A stretch of 64,000 bases of DNA from CALLMM01 sp964429855 (GTDB lineage Bacteria; Armatimonadota; Chthonomonadetes; Chthonomonadales; CAJBBX01), in contig CAYSDM010000021.1 of assembly GCA_964429855.1 (NCBI GenBank), positions 4,701-68,700 of the forward strand, in the 5' to 3' direction. Under the pieces are notes generated by a model. It had not been told where the DNA came from, did not search any database, and worked only from the letters and a program-made list of their open reading frames with translations. The position numbers and the translations under genes are program-made. How positions within the stretch are numbered: position 1 is the first letter of the stretch; every line of letters begins with the position of its first letter. Positions 9,059-17,889 of this stretch are shown here, piece by piece.

Positions 9059-10414
9059 ATGGAGTTCCTGGGAAAAGGACTGTTGAACCTGTTACCGGTG
9101 ATCGGGCTGGTGCTGCTCAACGGCTTTTTCGTGGCGGCGGAGTTCGCGCTGGTCAGCGTGCGCCGCTCCCGGATGGAGGAGTTAGCGGGGGCGGGGGACC
9201 GGCGGGCAAAGACGGTGCAGAGAGCGCTCGGACACCTCGACACCTATATTGCCGCCACCCAGCTTGGCATCACGATGGCTTCGCTCGGACTGGGGTTCAT
9301 CGGGGAGCCGGCGATCGCTCATCTGATCGAGCCGATTTTCGACCGCTTTCTGCCGGAGAAAGGCGCCCTGATCACCTCACACGGGGTCGCCATCGGCGTC
9401 GCCTTCGCCATCGCCACCGCCCTGCATATCGTCTTCGGGGAGCTTGCCCCTAAAAGCATCGCCCTGCAGAGACCGGAATCCACCTCCCTGTGGGTTACCA
9501 GCCCGCTGAACCTCTTTCTGACGCTTTTCCGCCCCTTTATCGTCCTGTTGAACGGTCTGGGCAATGCCGTCGTGCGCCTGATCGGGCTGCGCCCCGCCGC
9601 GGAACATGCCGCCGTACACTCTGTGCAGGAACTGGAGATTCTGGTTCAGTCCACCCGCGAGGCGGGGCTGCTGCAGGAAGAGCAGGAGGAGATGGTCTCG
9701 CGTGTCTTCCACTTCGAGGATACGATTGCGCGCAAGGTGATGACTCCGCGTCTGGATGTGACCGCCGTTGAAGCCGATGCCACGCTGGAGGAGTTGATCG
9801 AGATCATCATGCAGTCGGGACACTCCCGCCTGCCGGTCTATGATGACGACCTGGATAACATCGTCGGCATCATTCATGCCAAGGATGTGCTGCAGGAAGC
9901 GGTTCGCAATCCCTCCGGCTTCGCCATTCGCGAACACCTGCGCCCACCGATCTTCATCCCGGAGACCAAACGCATGGACGACCTGCTTGCCGATATGCGC
10001 CGCCATCACAGCCAGATCGTCATTGTGCGCGATGAGTTCGGGACGGTAACGGGCGTGGTGACCATCGAGGATCTGGTGGAGGAGGTCTTCGGAGAGATTC
10101 AGGACGAGTATGATCGCGAAGAGCCGCCCCTGGAACAGATGGATGAGCAGACATTTCGCGTGGATGCCCGGATGCCGTTAGCGGCTTTTAATGAAGCCCT
10201 GGTAGCCGACATCGCGTTGGAGGAGACCGACACCATCGGCGGATTTGTCTTCGGTCTGTTCGGGCATCAGCCACAGCAGGGCGATGAGACTCGCTGGAGG
10301 CAGTTCACCTTTCAGGTAGAGGCGACGGACGGACGGCGCATTCAAAAGCTGCGGGTGACCCGTCATCCCGCTCCGCTTTCGGGGGATGGGCTGGATACGG
10401 AGGAAGAGACCTGA
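9059..10414 (+). CDS. CNNM/CorC family membrane protein (DUF21 + CBS pair + CorC/HlyC domain)
   Basis: 451 residues in the order of this family. A DUF21 membrane domain (residues 1-190; LLPVIGLVLLNGFFVAAEFALVSVRRSRMEEL, TSHGVAIGVAFAIATALHIVFGELAPKSIAL) is followed by two CBS domains (VMTPRLDVTAVE and DDLLADMRRHHSQIVIVRDEFGTVTGVVTIEDLVEEV), then a C-terminal transporter-associated CorC/HlyC domain (FRVDARMPLAAFNEAL). The family is linked to magnesium and cobalt efflux or homeostasis, and older annotation calls it hemolysin. TTG 9050 is also in frame. I chose ATG 9059; the ribosome site is weak in either case. Confidence 0.9.
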   Translation: MEFLGKGLLNLLPVIGLVLLNGFFVAAEFALVSVRRSRMEELAGAGDRRAKTVQRALGHLDTYIAATQLGITMASLGLGFIGEPAIAHLIEPIFDRFLPEKGALITSHGVAIGVAFAIATALHIVFGELAPKSIALQRPESTSLWVTSPLNLFLTLFRPFIVLLNGLGNAVVRLIGLRPAAEHAAVHSVQELEILVQSTREAGLLQEEQEEMVSRVFHFEDTIARKVMTPRLDVTAVEADATLEELIEIIMQSGHSRLPVYDDDLDNIVGIIHAKDVLQEAVRNPSGFAIREHLRPPIFIPETKRMDDLLADMRRHHSQIVIVRDEFGTVTGVVTIEDLVEEVFGEIQDEYDREEPPLEQMDEQTFRVDARMPLAAFNEALVADIALEETDTIGGFVFGLFGHQPQQGDETRWRQFTFQVEATDGRRIQKLRVTRHPAPLSGDGLDTEEET

Positions 10415-10555
10415 GATCGGGCGTAACAGCGCTCTCATCCGATGTGACTTTTGTTACACCGCGAAGATTGAACAACGAGGTCTTCTCTGCGTCTGATAGG
10501 AACAGTGACCTGCTTCCACAGGCAAAACCATTCCGACAACGAGAAAGGTATCCAG

Positions 10556-10993
10556 ATGAGACGATTGACCACCCTTGCCGCTCTGTGCGCGCTGACCTTC
10601 AGCCTGACCGCTCTGTTCGCTCCGATAGCGGAAGCCCAGCGCGGCGAATCGCGTCCGCGACAGGGACAACGAGACGGATTCCGCAGACCGCCGGAGACGG
10701 GCAACAGCATTATCGCGATTCTGATCGGGCTGCTGAACACCCCGAAGGTTCAGACGCAGCTTAAAATGACCCCGGATCAGATCAAACAGGCGGAGGGGCT
10801 GAAACCCTATGTCGCAAAGATGAAAGATATCCGGCAGGATAAAACGCTGACCCCGGAGCAGAAGCGCGAGAAGCTGCGAGCAATCTCGACGGAGGCGCGG
10901 GAGAAGATCAAGGCGATCCTGACCCCGGAGCAGCAGAAGCAGCTTATGCAGATCGTCCGGGAGATGCGCCAGCGGGGCAAGCCCGGAAAGTAA
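10556..10993 (+). CDS. Exported helical protein, Spy/CpxP-like
   Basis: 145 residues. MRRLTTLAALCALTFSLTALFAPIAEAQ is a clear signal peptide. The mature part is basic and then helical, with LTPEQKREKLRAISTEAREKIKAILTPEQQKQLMQIVREMRQ, the LTPEQ-type repeat of Spy/CpxP-like periplasmic proteins. Such proteins act as envelope chaperones or stress sensors in other bacteria; here that is inference. GAGAAAGG lies before ATG 10556, while the longer frame from 10505 has no export signal at its start. The gene ends at a strong terminator. Confidence 0.75.
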   Translation: MRRLTTLAALCALTFSLTALFAPIAEAQRGESRPRQGQRDGFRRPPETGNSIIAILIGLLNTPKVQTQLKMTPDQIKQAEGLKPYVAKMKDIRQDKTLTPEQKREKLRAISTEAREKIKAILTPEQQKQLMQIVREMRQRGKPGK

Positions 10994-11023
10994 GATGCGC
11001 CTTTTGGACGACCCTCGCCCCAT

Positions 11024-11069
11024 AAATCCCTTCCGAATCGCGTGAGAGCGATTCGGAAGGGATTTTTAT
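11024..11069 (+). terminator. Strong intrinsic terminator
   Basis: Eighteen-base perfect arms (11024-11041 and 11048-11065) around a 6-base loop are followed by a T-run at 11063-11067. The hairpin begins 31 bases after the Spy-like stop codon. Confidence 0.9.
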
Positions 11070-11082
11070 AAGGCGGTAAGAC

Positions 11083-11112
11083 GAGACTGCTTCGCTTCGC
11101 TCGCAATGACAG
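11083..11112. repeat. Short interspersed repeat, copy A
   Basis: The sequence CTGCTTCGCTTCGCTCGCAA with flanks GAGA and TGACAG. Its reverse complement resembles the element at 16342-16366 (TCATT-n2-GAGCG-nAGCGAAG). It lies between a terminator and the next gene in non-coding DNA, as expected for a scattered palindromic element. Confidence 0.5.
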
Positions 11113-11245
11113 ACCCGGGCGGCTCTGCGTTTTTTTATGATGGTTTTTCATCCCTGACGGAAACCTGCGCACTGCGAGTCCGTAAGTTCATTCATATGAT
11201 GCAGTTTACGCATTCATCTATCGCTGATCGCAGCGGGAGGATATC

Positions 11246-12847
11246 ATGAGAACTATCCGACGCACATGCATTGCTTTGCTGGCTCTGGCGCTGCCGCTGA
11301 TCGCGCAGGGACAGGCAGAGAAGGCGGAGAAGTCCCGCCTCGCCGGGATCGCGCTCCCCGCCAACGCGCTGCTGCTGACCGATGCCGACTCGGTCAATCA
11401 GGTGGAGAAGCTGTTGAACCAGGTCGTGGAGGCGGCGAAGCTGAAAGCCTCTTCCGGCAAGCCGGAGGTGCTGCTGTGGGCTGGCGACACCTATAAGCGC
11501 GGCAGTGCCGCCGCCATCCGCAAACAGGTTACCGAAGCGCTCAAGCGGGCGGGCTATGCCTGCGAGGAGCAGAGGGACGACTCCGATAAGAGCGCGGAGA
11601 CCTATCTGATCACCGCCGTGAAAGGGGAGCAGCTTCTGATCGGATTCTGGTCGGTGCAGGACAGCCTGCTGATGCTTGCCTGGACAGGTACCGGAGCCGC
11701 GCCCGACGGGAAGAGCGATACGCAGAGCGCAGAGACGGAGAGCGCAGAGACGGCAGACCTTTTCGGGGGCGATCCGGAGGAGGTGCTGGAGAAGGGCGAG
11801 CCTCCTCTGACCCGCAAGATGGTCAACCAGGTGCGCGAGTTTCTGGAGTGGGGCTTTCAGGCGCCGCTGACTCGCGAGCAGCGCGCCCGCATCCAGAGCC
11901 TGATGGTGGCGGACTGGAAAAAGGGAGACAAAGAGGCGATTGAAGGGACGCTGGAGATTGTGAAACTGGCGGACCAGATCGCCGAAATAAAACCGGAGGA
12001 GCGAGCCGTCATCCGGGTCAAGGTACAGGAAGAGCTGGTCAAGGCGCTGCGGGCGCAGAAAAACGATCCGGACGCGCAATGGCTGTTGAGTATCTACGAG
12101 AAGGCGCACAAGCCGCTCGCGCCCGGCAATCCGCCGCTGACCCGCCAGATGACCGATGCGCAGGTGGAGATGTTCACCTTTATTCTGGGCGAGGCGCTGG
12201 AGCAGCCGATCACCCCGGAGCCGTCGGTGAAAGAGGACTGGGCGAAACAGGCCGCCGCGCAGTATGCCAAGCTGACCCCGGCGCAGCAGAAAGAGATGGC
12301 CGGTCTGCCGATGCAGTGGGCTTCGCTGCAGTTCGCCTGGTCACGGGCGACCCCGCAGGAGAAGGCGGAGGTGCGGGAGGCGTGGAAGAAGTCGCTGGCG
12401 GCGCTGCTGCCCCCTGCCAACGGATTCAAAGCGACCGAGCGCGCGCTGAAACAGATTCAGAAGATGCTGCCGCCAGGGAAGACCATCGAGGCGCTGGACC
12501 CGGCGCAGCGAAAACGCGCCGCCGCGCTGCTCGATGAGGCGGTAGCGGCGCTAAAAAAAGACGGAGGAGAGCAGAACCTGAAGACGGCGAGCCAATTGAC
12601 CGAACTGGCGGCTTCGCTGCGGCGACCTCCCGCAGCCTCCACCTCCTCGGGTTCCTCCGGCTCCTCCGGTTCAAGCAGTCGGAATATGCCTCTGTCGGAG
12701 TTGATGGCGCGTTCACAGGCAAGCCATCAGCATTTTATGAATATGATGAACCATCTGCAGCAGCAGCACTATTCGAACATCAACATCATTAACACCGGCT
12801 TCGGCAACCCGTACCGCTACGTCAACTCCTACGGCGTTCCCTACTGA
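11246..12847 (+). CDS. Secreted alpha-helical protein with two PPLTR-type repeats, unknown function
   Basis: 533 residues. The start MRTIRRTCIALLALALPLIAQGQ is a signal peptide, with GGGAGG before ATG 11246. Residues of about 30-150 form an alpha/beta region (NALLLTDADSVNQVEKLLNQ, YLITAVKGEQLLIGFW). Two similar helical units follow, each opening GEPPLTRKMVNQVREFLEWG or GNPPLTRQMTDAQVEMFTFI and rich in LTPAQQKEMAGLP-like helices. The last 70 residues are a Ser-rich linker (STSSGSSGSSGSSSRNM) and a His/Asn/Tyr-rich tail. I cannot name a family. It is flanked by terminators and appears monocistronic. Confidence 0.72.
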   Translation: MRTIRRTCIALLALALPLIAQGQAEKAEKSRLAGIALPANALLLTDADSVNQVEKLLNQVVEAAKLKASSGKPEVLLWAGDTYKRGSAAAIRKQVTEALKRAGYACEEQRDDSDKSAETYLITAVKGEQLLIGFWSVQDSLLMLAWTGTGAAPDGKSDTQSAETESAETADLFGGDPEEVLEKGEPPLTRKMVNQVREFLEWGFQAPLTREQRARIQSLMVADWKKGDKEAIEGTLEIVKLADQIAEIKPEERAVIRVKVQEELVKALRAQKNDPDAQWLLSIYEKAHKPLAPGNPPLTRQMTDAQVEMFTFILGEALEQPITPEPSVKEDWAKQAAAQYAKLTPAQQKEMAGLPMQWASLQFAWSRATPQEKAEVREAWKKSLAALLPPANGFKATERALKQIQKMLPPGKTIEALDPAQRKRAAALLDEAVAALKKDGGEQNLKTASQLTELAASLRRPPAASTSSGSSGSSGSSSRNMPLSELMARSQASHQHFMNMMNHLQQQHYSNINIINTGFGNPYRYVNSYGVPY

Positions 12848-12858
12848 GAGGCAGAATC

Positions 12859-12886
12859 GGGAAGAGCGGCGTATTCCGCTCTTCCC
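12859..12886. terminator. Bidirectional terminator between convergent genes
   Basis: Perfect eleven-base arms GGGAAGAGCGG (12859-12869) and CCGCTCTTCCC (12876-12886) enclose a six-base loop. TTTTT follows at 12899. It separates the convergent stops at 12847 and 12894. Confidence 0.75.
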
Positions 12887-12893
12887 ATCCGGT

Positions 12894-15800
12894 CTATCTT
12901 TTTGAGGCGAACCGGTAGCTGCCGGAACCGACCTCCAGAACAACCGCCCCCTTCTCGCTTCGCAGAACCTTCACGCCAGCAGCCTCCAGGATCGGCTTGC
13001 CGCTCTCGGTTACGGAAGCGGGGTTTTCCGTTGGGACATAGACCGTCGCCATCGTACCAGGGGGAATCGTGACACTCAGGGTCCGCGTATCGCCTTCCTG
13101 CTTCCATGCGCAGGCGATCCTGCCGCGAATCGAACCGTACTCCAACCGCGCATGGGTCAAGCCGCCACCGGGCTGCGGCTTGAGGGTAAACCGCTTATAG
13201 CCCGGAGACTCCTCCTCCGGGTGGATACCGCCGATCACTCGCGCCATCCACTCGCCGACTGCCCCCAGCGCCCAGTGATTGAAGGAGTTCATGCCGGGAT
13301 CCTGAAAGCCGCGCCCTTTCACATAGCCGTCCCATCGCTCCCAGATGGTGGTCGCCCCGTTGTCGATCGAGTAGCCCCAGGAGGGAAAGGTGCGGTTGTT
13401 GAGCAGTCTGTAGGCGATATCGGTATGTCCGCTCGCGGTCAGTTCCAGCATCATCCGGTGGGTGGTCTGAATACCGGTGGAGATATGCCCCTGATAGGAC
13501 TCGATGCCTGCCAGCAGATGCTTGACCGCCTCAGGACGAAGCGAGTCGGGCAGAAGATGAAAGTGCAGCGCGAGCGCGTATCCCGCCTGCGTATCGCCCA
13601 GAACGCGCCCATCCGGCGAGACGTAGGCGCGTTGAAAAGCCGCTTTTATCTCCTCAAATAGCTGTCGGTAGGTCTTCGCCTCCGGCTCGCGTCCGAGCGC
13701 CTCCGCCATCTTTGCGACCAGTTCGGTAGAATGGGCGAAGAAGGCGGTGGCAAGAACCTCTTTCGGAACCTCTCCGCCTCTACGGGGCCAGCCCTCCTGA
13801 ATGAGCGTGTCTCCGTTCAGCCAGTCGCCGTAGTCGTTTCCGCGTCCCTCGCGCCAGAGAAGGTCGGGATTGCGGCGGCGAATCGACTCGATCCAGCGGC
13901 AGGCGGCATCAAAATGCGCCGTCAGAATGCGCCGGTCGCCGTAGTTCACATAGGCGCGCCACGGAACCACTGTTCCGGCGTCCCCCCAGGCTGGCGCGCC
14001 GGTGAAATGACGATTCCTGCCGTAGGGATGCGGCGCAAAGTCAGGAAAACTGCCCTCGTCGGACTGCGCGTCCCGCACATCCTGCAGCCACTTGGTGAAG
14101 AAGCCCGCCATATCCATCTGAAAAATCGCCGTCTGCGCGAACGCCTGAATATCGCCCATCCAGCCCAGCCGCTCATCGCGCTGCGGGCAGTCGGTGGGCG
14201 CACTCATCAGGTTGGCGCGCTGCGTCCAGAGAATGTTCTGCCACAGCCGGTTCAGCATCGGGGAGGAGCATTCGAATGTCCCGACCTCCGGTGAGGAGGA
14301 GTTGAAGACGATCCCGGTCAGCGCGCTCTTCGCCGGGCGTTTCGGCAAGCCGGTCACCTCCACATAACGGAAGCCGTGATAGGTGAAACGCGGTTCGAAG
14401 ACCTCCTCCCCCTCTCCCCGCATAATATACCGATCTACCTGCGCCGCGCCGCGCAGATTCGCCGTATAGAGCGTCCCGTCGTCATTGAGCATCTCGGCAT
14501 GGCGCAGGGTGACGACGGTTCCCGCCGGTCCGCGCATCTTCAGGCGGCACCAGCCGACCATGTTCTGCCCCAGGTCATAGATATAGACTCCCGGCTTCGG
14601 CTCCGTCAGCGCAACCGGTTTCAGGGTCTGAATCACGCGCATTGGCTCGTTGGGCTGCGCGACCAGCGCGATGGAAGGAACCGGCTGCGTCTCGACAGGC
14701 TTCCAGTCGGTCGCCTCAAAGCCGGGCGCATCCCATCCGGGCATCTCCCGCCGGGCGTCATAGACCTCCCCATCGAGAATGTCCGCGCTGCGAATCGGTC
14801 CCTCCAGCGTGCTGGCCCAAGTGCCGTCCGTGCCGATGACCTGCGTCTGCCCGTCGGCATGCTCGATCTCAAGCTGCGCCAGAAGCTGCGGTTTGCGCCC
14901 GTAGACGGCGCGCAGTCTGCCAAAGAGCGCGTCCGACATGCCGATTCGCCCTGCGTACCAGCCATCTCCAACCAGCGCTCCGATCACATTCTCGCCGGAG
15001 CGCACCTGCTTCGTCACGTCATAGGTCTGGTACTGAACGCGGGTGTGGTAGTCCGTCCACTCGGGAGCCAGCAGCCGGTCGCCGATTCGCTGTCCGTTCA
15101 ACCGCAGTTCATAGAGTCCGAGCGCCGTCACATAGACGGTGGCGCGAACGACAGACGACTGCACCGAGAAGGATTTCCGAAACATCGGCGCCGGAAGCGG
15201 GTCAAATCCGGTGGAGGGATGCGATTCGGTATCGCCGTCGGTCAGGTTCACCGCCGCCCAGGCAGAGGTCTCTATACTGTCGAGCGCGGAGACCGGAGCC
15301 TTCAGCGCGAGGTTGCGCGTCCCGGAGAGAACCTGCAGCTCCGCCAGCGCGAAGGCGTGATTATTGCCGTCCCGCGCGCGCAGACGGGTTACCGTCAGGC
15401 GCACATAACGCGCCGTCACCGGGGCGAAGCGATAGATCGGGACTTCGGTTCCGGGATCAGGCGTATCCTGCTCGGTCTGATCCGCCAGCAGGCGCGCACC
15501 GGCAAAATCCGGCGTATCGGCAGCCTCCACCTTAAAGCGCAAGGGAAAGAGAAATCCGGGCGTATCGGGCTGCCAGTCGTAGGGACGCGCCGGAAAGAGC
15601 CGCACCGCCTCAAAGGTCTGCGATCTTCCCAGATCGAGCGTCACCCATTTCACAGCGTCGGGCGAGGGAACGATCTGAGAATGGTATCCGTTGTGCGCCG
15701 GTTTCGGAGGCTGCGCGGGCTGCGCGTCGGCAATCCACTGCGCCGTCCAGTCCTCCGGGCGCAGCAGCCCTATTGAAAAGTGCGCCGGACGGCTCCAGGG

Positions 15801-16259
15801 AGAGGGTTGACCGTCACGATCCCACACGCGCACCTTCCACCAGACCTGCATCCGGGAGCGCAGGGGACGCCCCCGATAGACGATATGAGCCGTCTCGTCC
15901 GAAGCCGTTTTGCCGGTATCCCACAGATCTCCGCGATTCTCCGCCAGAATTTGAGGACTCTCCGCCGCCAGAATCTGACAGGCGGTCTGCTGCTGGGAGC
16001 GTTCCGTCGGTCGGCTGTGTTCCAGCGTCCAACTGAATCGGGGAGCCGATGTCTGAATGCCCGACGGATTGACAAGATATTCACAACGCAGCGCGGCAGG
16101 GCGTATTCCAGCCATCGCGCGTGTCTCCTTTCCGAAAGAGTGAGAGGGAGTGAGGGATAAGATCAGACACAGGACGGGCAGGATGGCGAGAGGAGTGACC
16201 GCTCTTCGAAGATACTGCTTCCCTGGCGATGTCCAGTCTCTATATCGCACCGCCGCCAT
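12894..16259 (-). CDS. Alpha-L-rhamnosidase, GH78, with an inserted discoidin-like domain
   Basis: GH78 enzymes remove terminal L-rhamnose from pectin side chains and glycosides. The 1121-residue protein has an N-terminal signal region (YLRRAVTPLAILPVLCLILSLTPSHS), a Bac_rhamnosid_N-type domain (RPAALRCEYLVNPSGIQTSAPRFSWTL), and an insert at roughly 190-330 with an F5/8 type C look (KWVTLDLGRSQTFEAVRLFPA, YVRLTVTRLRARDG, FALAELQVLSG). The second beta domain and (alpha/alpha)6 barrel follow with the catalytic TDCPQRDERLGWMGDIQAF, and the C-terminal beta sheet ends near LEVGSGSYRFASKR. ATG 16259 has GAGAGGTG upstream; the frame to 16280 lacks a ribosome site. The export signal implies action outside the cytoplasm. 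Confidence 0.92.
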   Translation of the reverse strand: MAAVRYRDWTSPGKQYLRRAVTPLAILPVLCLILSLTPSHSFGKETRAMAGIRPAALRCEYLVNPSGIQTSAPRFSWTLEHSRPTERSQQQTACQILAAESPQILAENRGDLWDTGKTASDETAHIVYRGRPLRSRMQVWWKVRVWDRDGQPSPWSRPAHFSIGLLRPEDWTAQWIADAQPAQPPKPAHNGYHSQIVPSPDAVKWVTLDLGRSQTFEAVRLFPARPYDWQPDTPGFLFPLRFKVEAADTPDFAGARLLADQTEQDTPDPGTEVPIYRFAPVTARYVRLTVTRLRARDGNNHAFALAELQVLSGTRNLALKAPVSALDSIETSAWAAVNLTDGDTESHPSTGFDPLPAPMFRKSFSVQSSVVRATVYVTALGLYELRLNGQRIGDRLLAPEWTDYHTRVQYQTYDVTKQVRSGENVIGALVGDGWYAGRIGMSDALFGRLRAVYGRKPQLLAQLEIEHADGQTQVIGTDGTWASTLEGPIRSADILDGEVYDARREMPGWDAPGFEATDWKPVETQPVPSIALVAQPNEPMRVIQTLKPVALTEPKPGVYIYDLGQNMVGWCRLKMRGPAGTVVTLRHAEMLNDDGTLYTANLRGAAQVDRYIMRGEGEEVFEPRFTYHGFRYVEVTGLPKRPAKSALTGIVFNSSSPEVGTFECSSPMLNRLWQNILWTQRANLMSAPTDCPQRDERLGWMGDIQAFAQTAIFQMDMAGFFTKWLQDVRDAQSDEGSFPDFAPHPYGRNRHFTGAPAWGDAGTVVPWRAYVNYGDRRILTAHFDAACRWIESIRRRNPDLLWREGRGNDYGDWLNGDTLIQEGWPRRGGEVPKEVLATAFFAHSTELVAKMAEALGREPEAKTYRQLFEEIKAAFQRAYVSPDGRVLGDTQAGYALALHFHLLPDSLRPEAVKHLLAGIESYQGHISTGIQTTHRMMLELTASGHTDIAYRLLNNRTFPSWGYSIDNGATTIWERWDGYVKGRGFQDPGMNSFNHWALGAVGEWMARVIGGIHPEEESPGYKRFTLKPQPGGGLTHARLEYGSIRGRIACAWKQEGDTRTLSVTIPPGTMATVYVPTENPASVTESGKPILEAAGVKVLRSEKGAVVLEVGSGSYRFASKR

Positions 16260-16551
16260 TTTCGCACACCTCTCTTGCATGTGTGTTGACGCTCTTCCTG
16301 GCAGCCTGTCTGGTACGTCATCAAGGTCGTTTGGATGGCTATCATTCTGAGCGCAGCGAAGAATCTTAAGATGTCTCGCTGCGCTCGACAGGACAGCCAG
16401 GCGATGCAGCCGTTCTACCTTGACGATCTACGAGCCAGTTCGCATGAATCAGTTAGAAGGTTCGTCCGCGCCCCGGCTATTCCTGCCCGGCATCACAAAA
16501 TAGCGAGGCAGAGCCTGTGTAGATTTAATATGAAGTTAAAAATAGACTCTC
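16260..16551. other. Intergenic region with no supported gene
   Basis: About 290 bases between the divergent rhamnosidase and prepilin genes. Apart from the interspersed repeat near 16342-16396 it holds nothing I can support. The short open frames here lack ribosome sites and family resemblance. Confidence 0.6.
16342..16396. repeat. Short interspersed repeat, copy B
   Basis: TCATTCTGAGCGCAGCGAAG begins at 16342 and runs into AATCT; a partner half with TCTCGCTGCGCTCGACAGGA follows. The first half resembles the reverse complement of the element at 11083-11112. It lies in non-coding DNA. Confidence 0.5.
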
Positions 16552-16580
16552 TTTACAGGGGCGTTTTGATGTGATATAGT
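16552..16580 (+). promoter_or_regulatory. Sigma70-type promoter for the prepilin gene
   Basis: TTTACA at 16552-16557 and TATAGT at 16575-16580 are separated by 17 bases. This leaves a leader of roughly 100 bases before ATG 16692. Confidence 0.6.
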
Positions 16581-16691
16581 AGGAGTGCAGCCTGCCCCAC
16601 GTGCAACGCAGAAGAGTTTCTTGCGAAAAGGTTATCTGCTTCCCCTCTGTACCCTCTCGCACACGTCAGCCCGTGACAAGGAGACAACACC

Positions 16692-17507
16692 ATGCAGTGT
16701 AAGAGAGCCTTTACCCTCATCGAGCTTCTCGTCGTGATCGCTATCATCGCGATCCTCGCAGCCATTCTCTTCCCCGTCTTCGCGCAGGCGCGTGAGTCGG
16801 CGCGAAAAACCTCTTGCCTTTCCAACGTCAAGCAGATCACGATGGCTTCCATGATGTACATTCAGGACTATGATGAGACCCTGTTGAGTCCCGCTCTGCG
16901 TCGTCGCGGCAATCCCGATCCCACCCAGTACTCCAACTTCTACTGGGGACGACGCTGGATGTGCTGGCCCGAACTGATTATCCCCTACAACAAGAGTCTC
17001 GACATCTACACCTGCCCCAATCGGCGCGACTTCCCCTACTATACCTACTGCATCAACGTGAACTCCTCCAATGACGACTTCCCCGGCGCGCCTACGCCGC
17101 CCGGAAACTGGAATGACGGCTTTGGAGGCTCCAATCTCGCGCCCAAACCGGGGCAGTACAGTCCTTCCCAGGCGGCTCTGGTCGCGCCTGCCACCACCAT
17201 CTGGTTCTATGACGCCAACTCGACCCTCTATCAGGCAGGCTTAACGAAATGGAACGACATGGAGGATCTGGCGGCGCAGTATCCCGACGAGGCGCAGAGT
17301 CTGGAGATTGATGGATCGGAGACCATCGCCCAGCTATTTCTGGACGGCGGGGCGCGCGTGGAAAACAGTCGCCTGATTCGCGAACCGCATCGCCACGCGC
17401 TGGGATTCAATATCGGCTGGTGCGATGGTCATGCCAAGTGGATGAAACCCTCTGCGATCAAAGGCGAGTGGTGGAGCATCGAGCAGGTTCCGCAGCCGAG
17501 CGAGTAG
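16692..17507 (+). CDS. Prepilin-like protein with type IV N-terminal signal and H-x9-DG C-terminus
   Basis: 271 residues. The N-terminus KRA-FTLIELLVVIAIIAILAAI is a type III (prepilin) signal with Ala instead of Gly before the cleavage site, then FPVFAQARESARKTSCLSNVKQI. The end holds HALGFNIGWCDG, the H-x9-DG motif of the prepilin-like family expanded in Planctomycetota, Lentisphaerota and Armatimonadota. These proteins are thought to be processed by a prepilin peptidase and to form or decorate pseudopilus-like structures; their function is not established. AAGGAG precedes ATG 16692. A hairpin and a small membrane protein gene follow. Confidence 0.9.
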   Translation: MQCKRAFTLIELLVVIAIIAILAAILFPVFAQARESARKTSCLSNVKQITMASMMYIQDYDETLLSPALRRRGNPDPTQYSNFYWGRRWMCWPELIIPYNKSLDIYTCPNRRDFPYYTYCINVNSSNDDFPGAPTPPGNWNDGFGGSNLAPKPGQYSPSQAALVAPATTIWFYDANSTLYQAGLTKWNDMEDLAAQYPDEAQSLEIDGSETIAQLFLDGGARVENSRLIREPHRHALGFNIGWCDGHAKWMKPSAIKGEWWSIEQVPQPSE

Positions 17508-17518
17508 TTAACAGGAGA

Positions 17519-17558
17519 AGCTCTTCCCTCCGTGACAGAGGGGATAGAGGGAAGAGCT
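17519..17558 (+). terminator. Hairpin between the prepilin gene and the next small gene
   Basis: Perfect twelve-base arms (AGCTCTTCCCTC at 17519-17530 and its complement at 17547-17558) enclose a 16-base loop. There is no T-run, so it may be a processing or attenuation hairpin that protects the prepilin message rather than a full stop. Confidence 0.5.
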
Positions 17559-17580
17559 ACCGGCAGGACAGGAGCAGATA

Positions 17581-17856
17581 ATGATCCAGCGATTACGGGA
17601 AACACAGATCAATCCGGCGATAGTGGGCGGTATCTGCCTCGCAGTGGTTGTCCTTATCGCCTATTTCGCCTGGATTCGCCCCATGCAGGCGGCGGAGCAG
17701 GCAAAACGGAACTGGGCGACGGCGGAGGCGGCGGAGAAGCGCGGACCAGGACGCCAGGTTGACCCATCTTTTCAGGCAAAGGTGCAGGAGAAACTTGCGA
17801 AAGAGGGGCACAATCGCGGCAACCGAACACCGCGTCGAAAAGACGAAACGGAGTAG
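17581..17856 (+). CDS. Small single-pass membrane protein, 91 aa
   Basis: The start MIQRLRETQINPAIVGGICLAVVVLIAYFAWIRPM holds one membrane segment (about residues 14-31), followed by a charged Ala/Lys/Arg/Glu-rich soluble tail. It lies 73 bases after the prepilin gene on the same strand with GGAGC before its ATG. The same pairing, a prepilin followed by a short membrane protein, suggests it could accompany the prepilin, but I do not know the family. Confidence 0.65.
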   Translation: MIQRLRETQINPAIVGGICLAVVVLIAYFAWIRPMQAAEQAKRNWATAEAAEKRGPGRQVDPSFQAKVQEKLAKEGHNRGNRTPRRKDETE

Positions 17857-17861
17857 GCGCG

Positions 17862-17889
17862 CGGGAGGAGATTTCTCCTCCCGTTTCTA
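17862..17889. terminator. Terminator between convergent genes
   Basis: Ten-base perfect arms CGGGAGGAGA (17862-17871) and TCTCCTCCCG (17874-17883) enclose a two-base centre, with TTTCTATT after. It serves the 91-residue gene and overlaps the end of dnaE. Confidence 0.7.
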
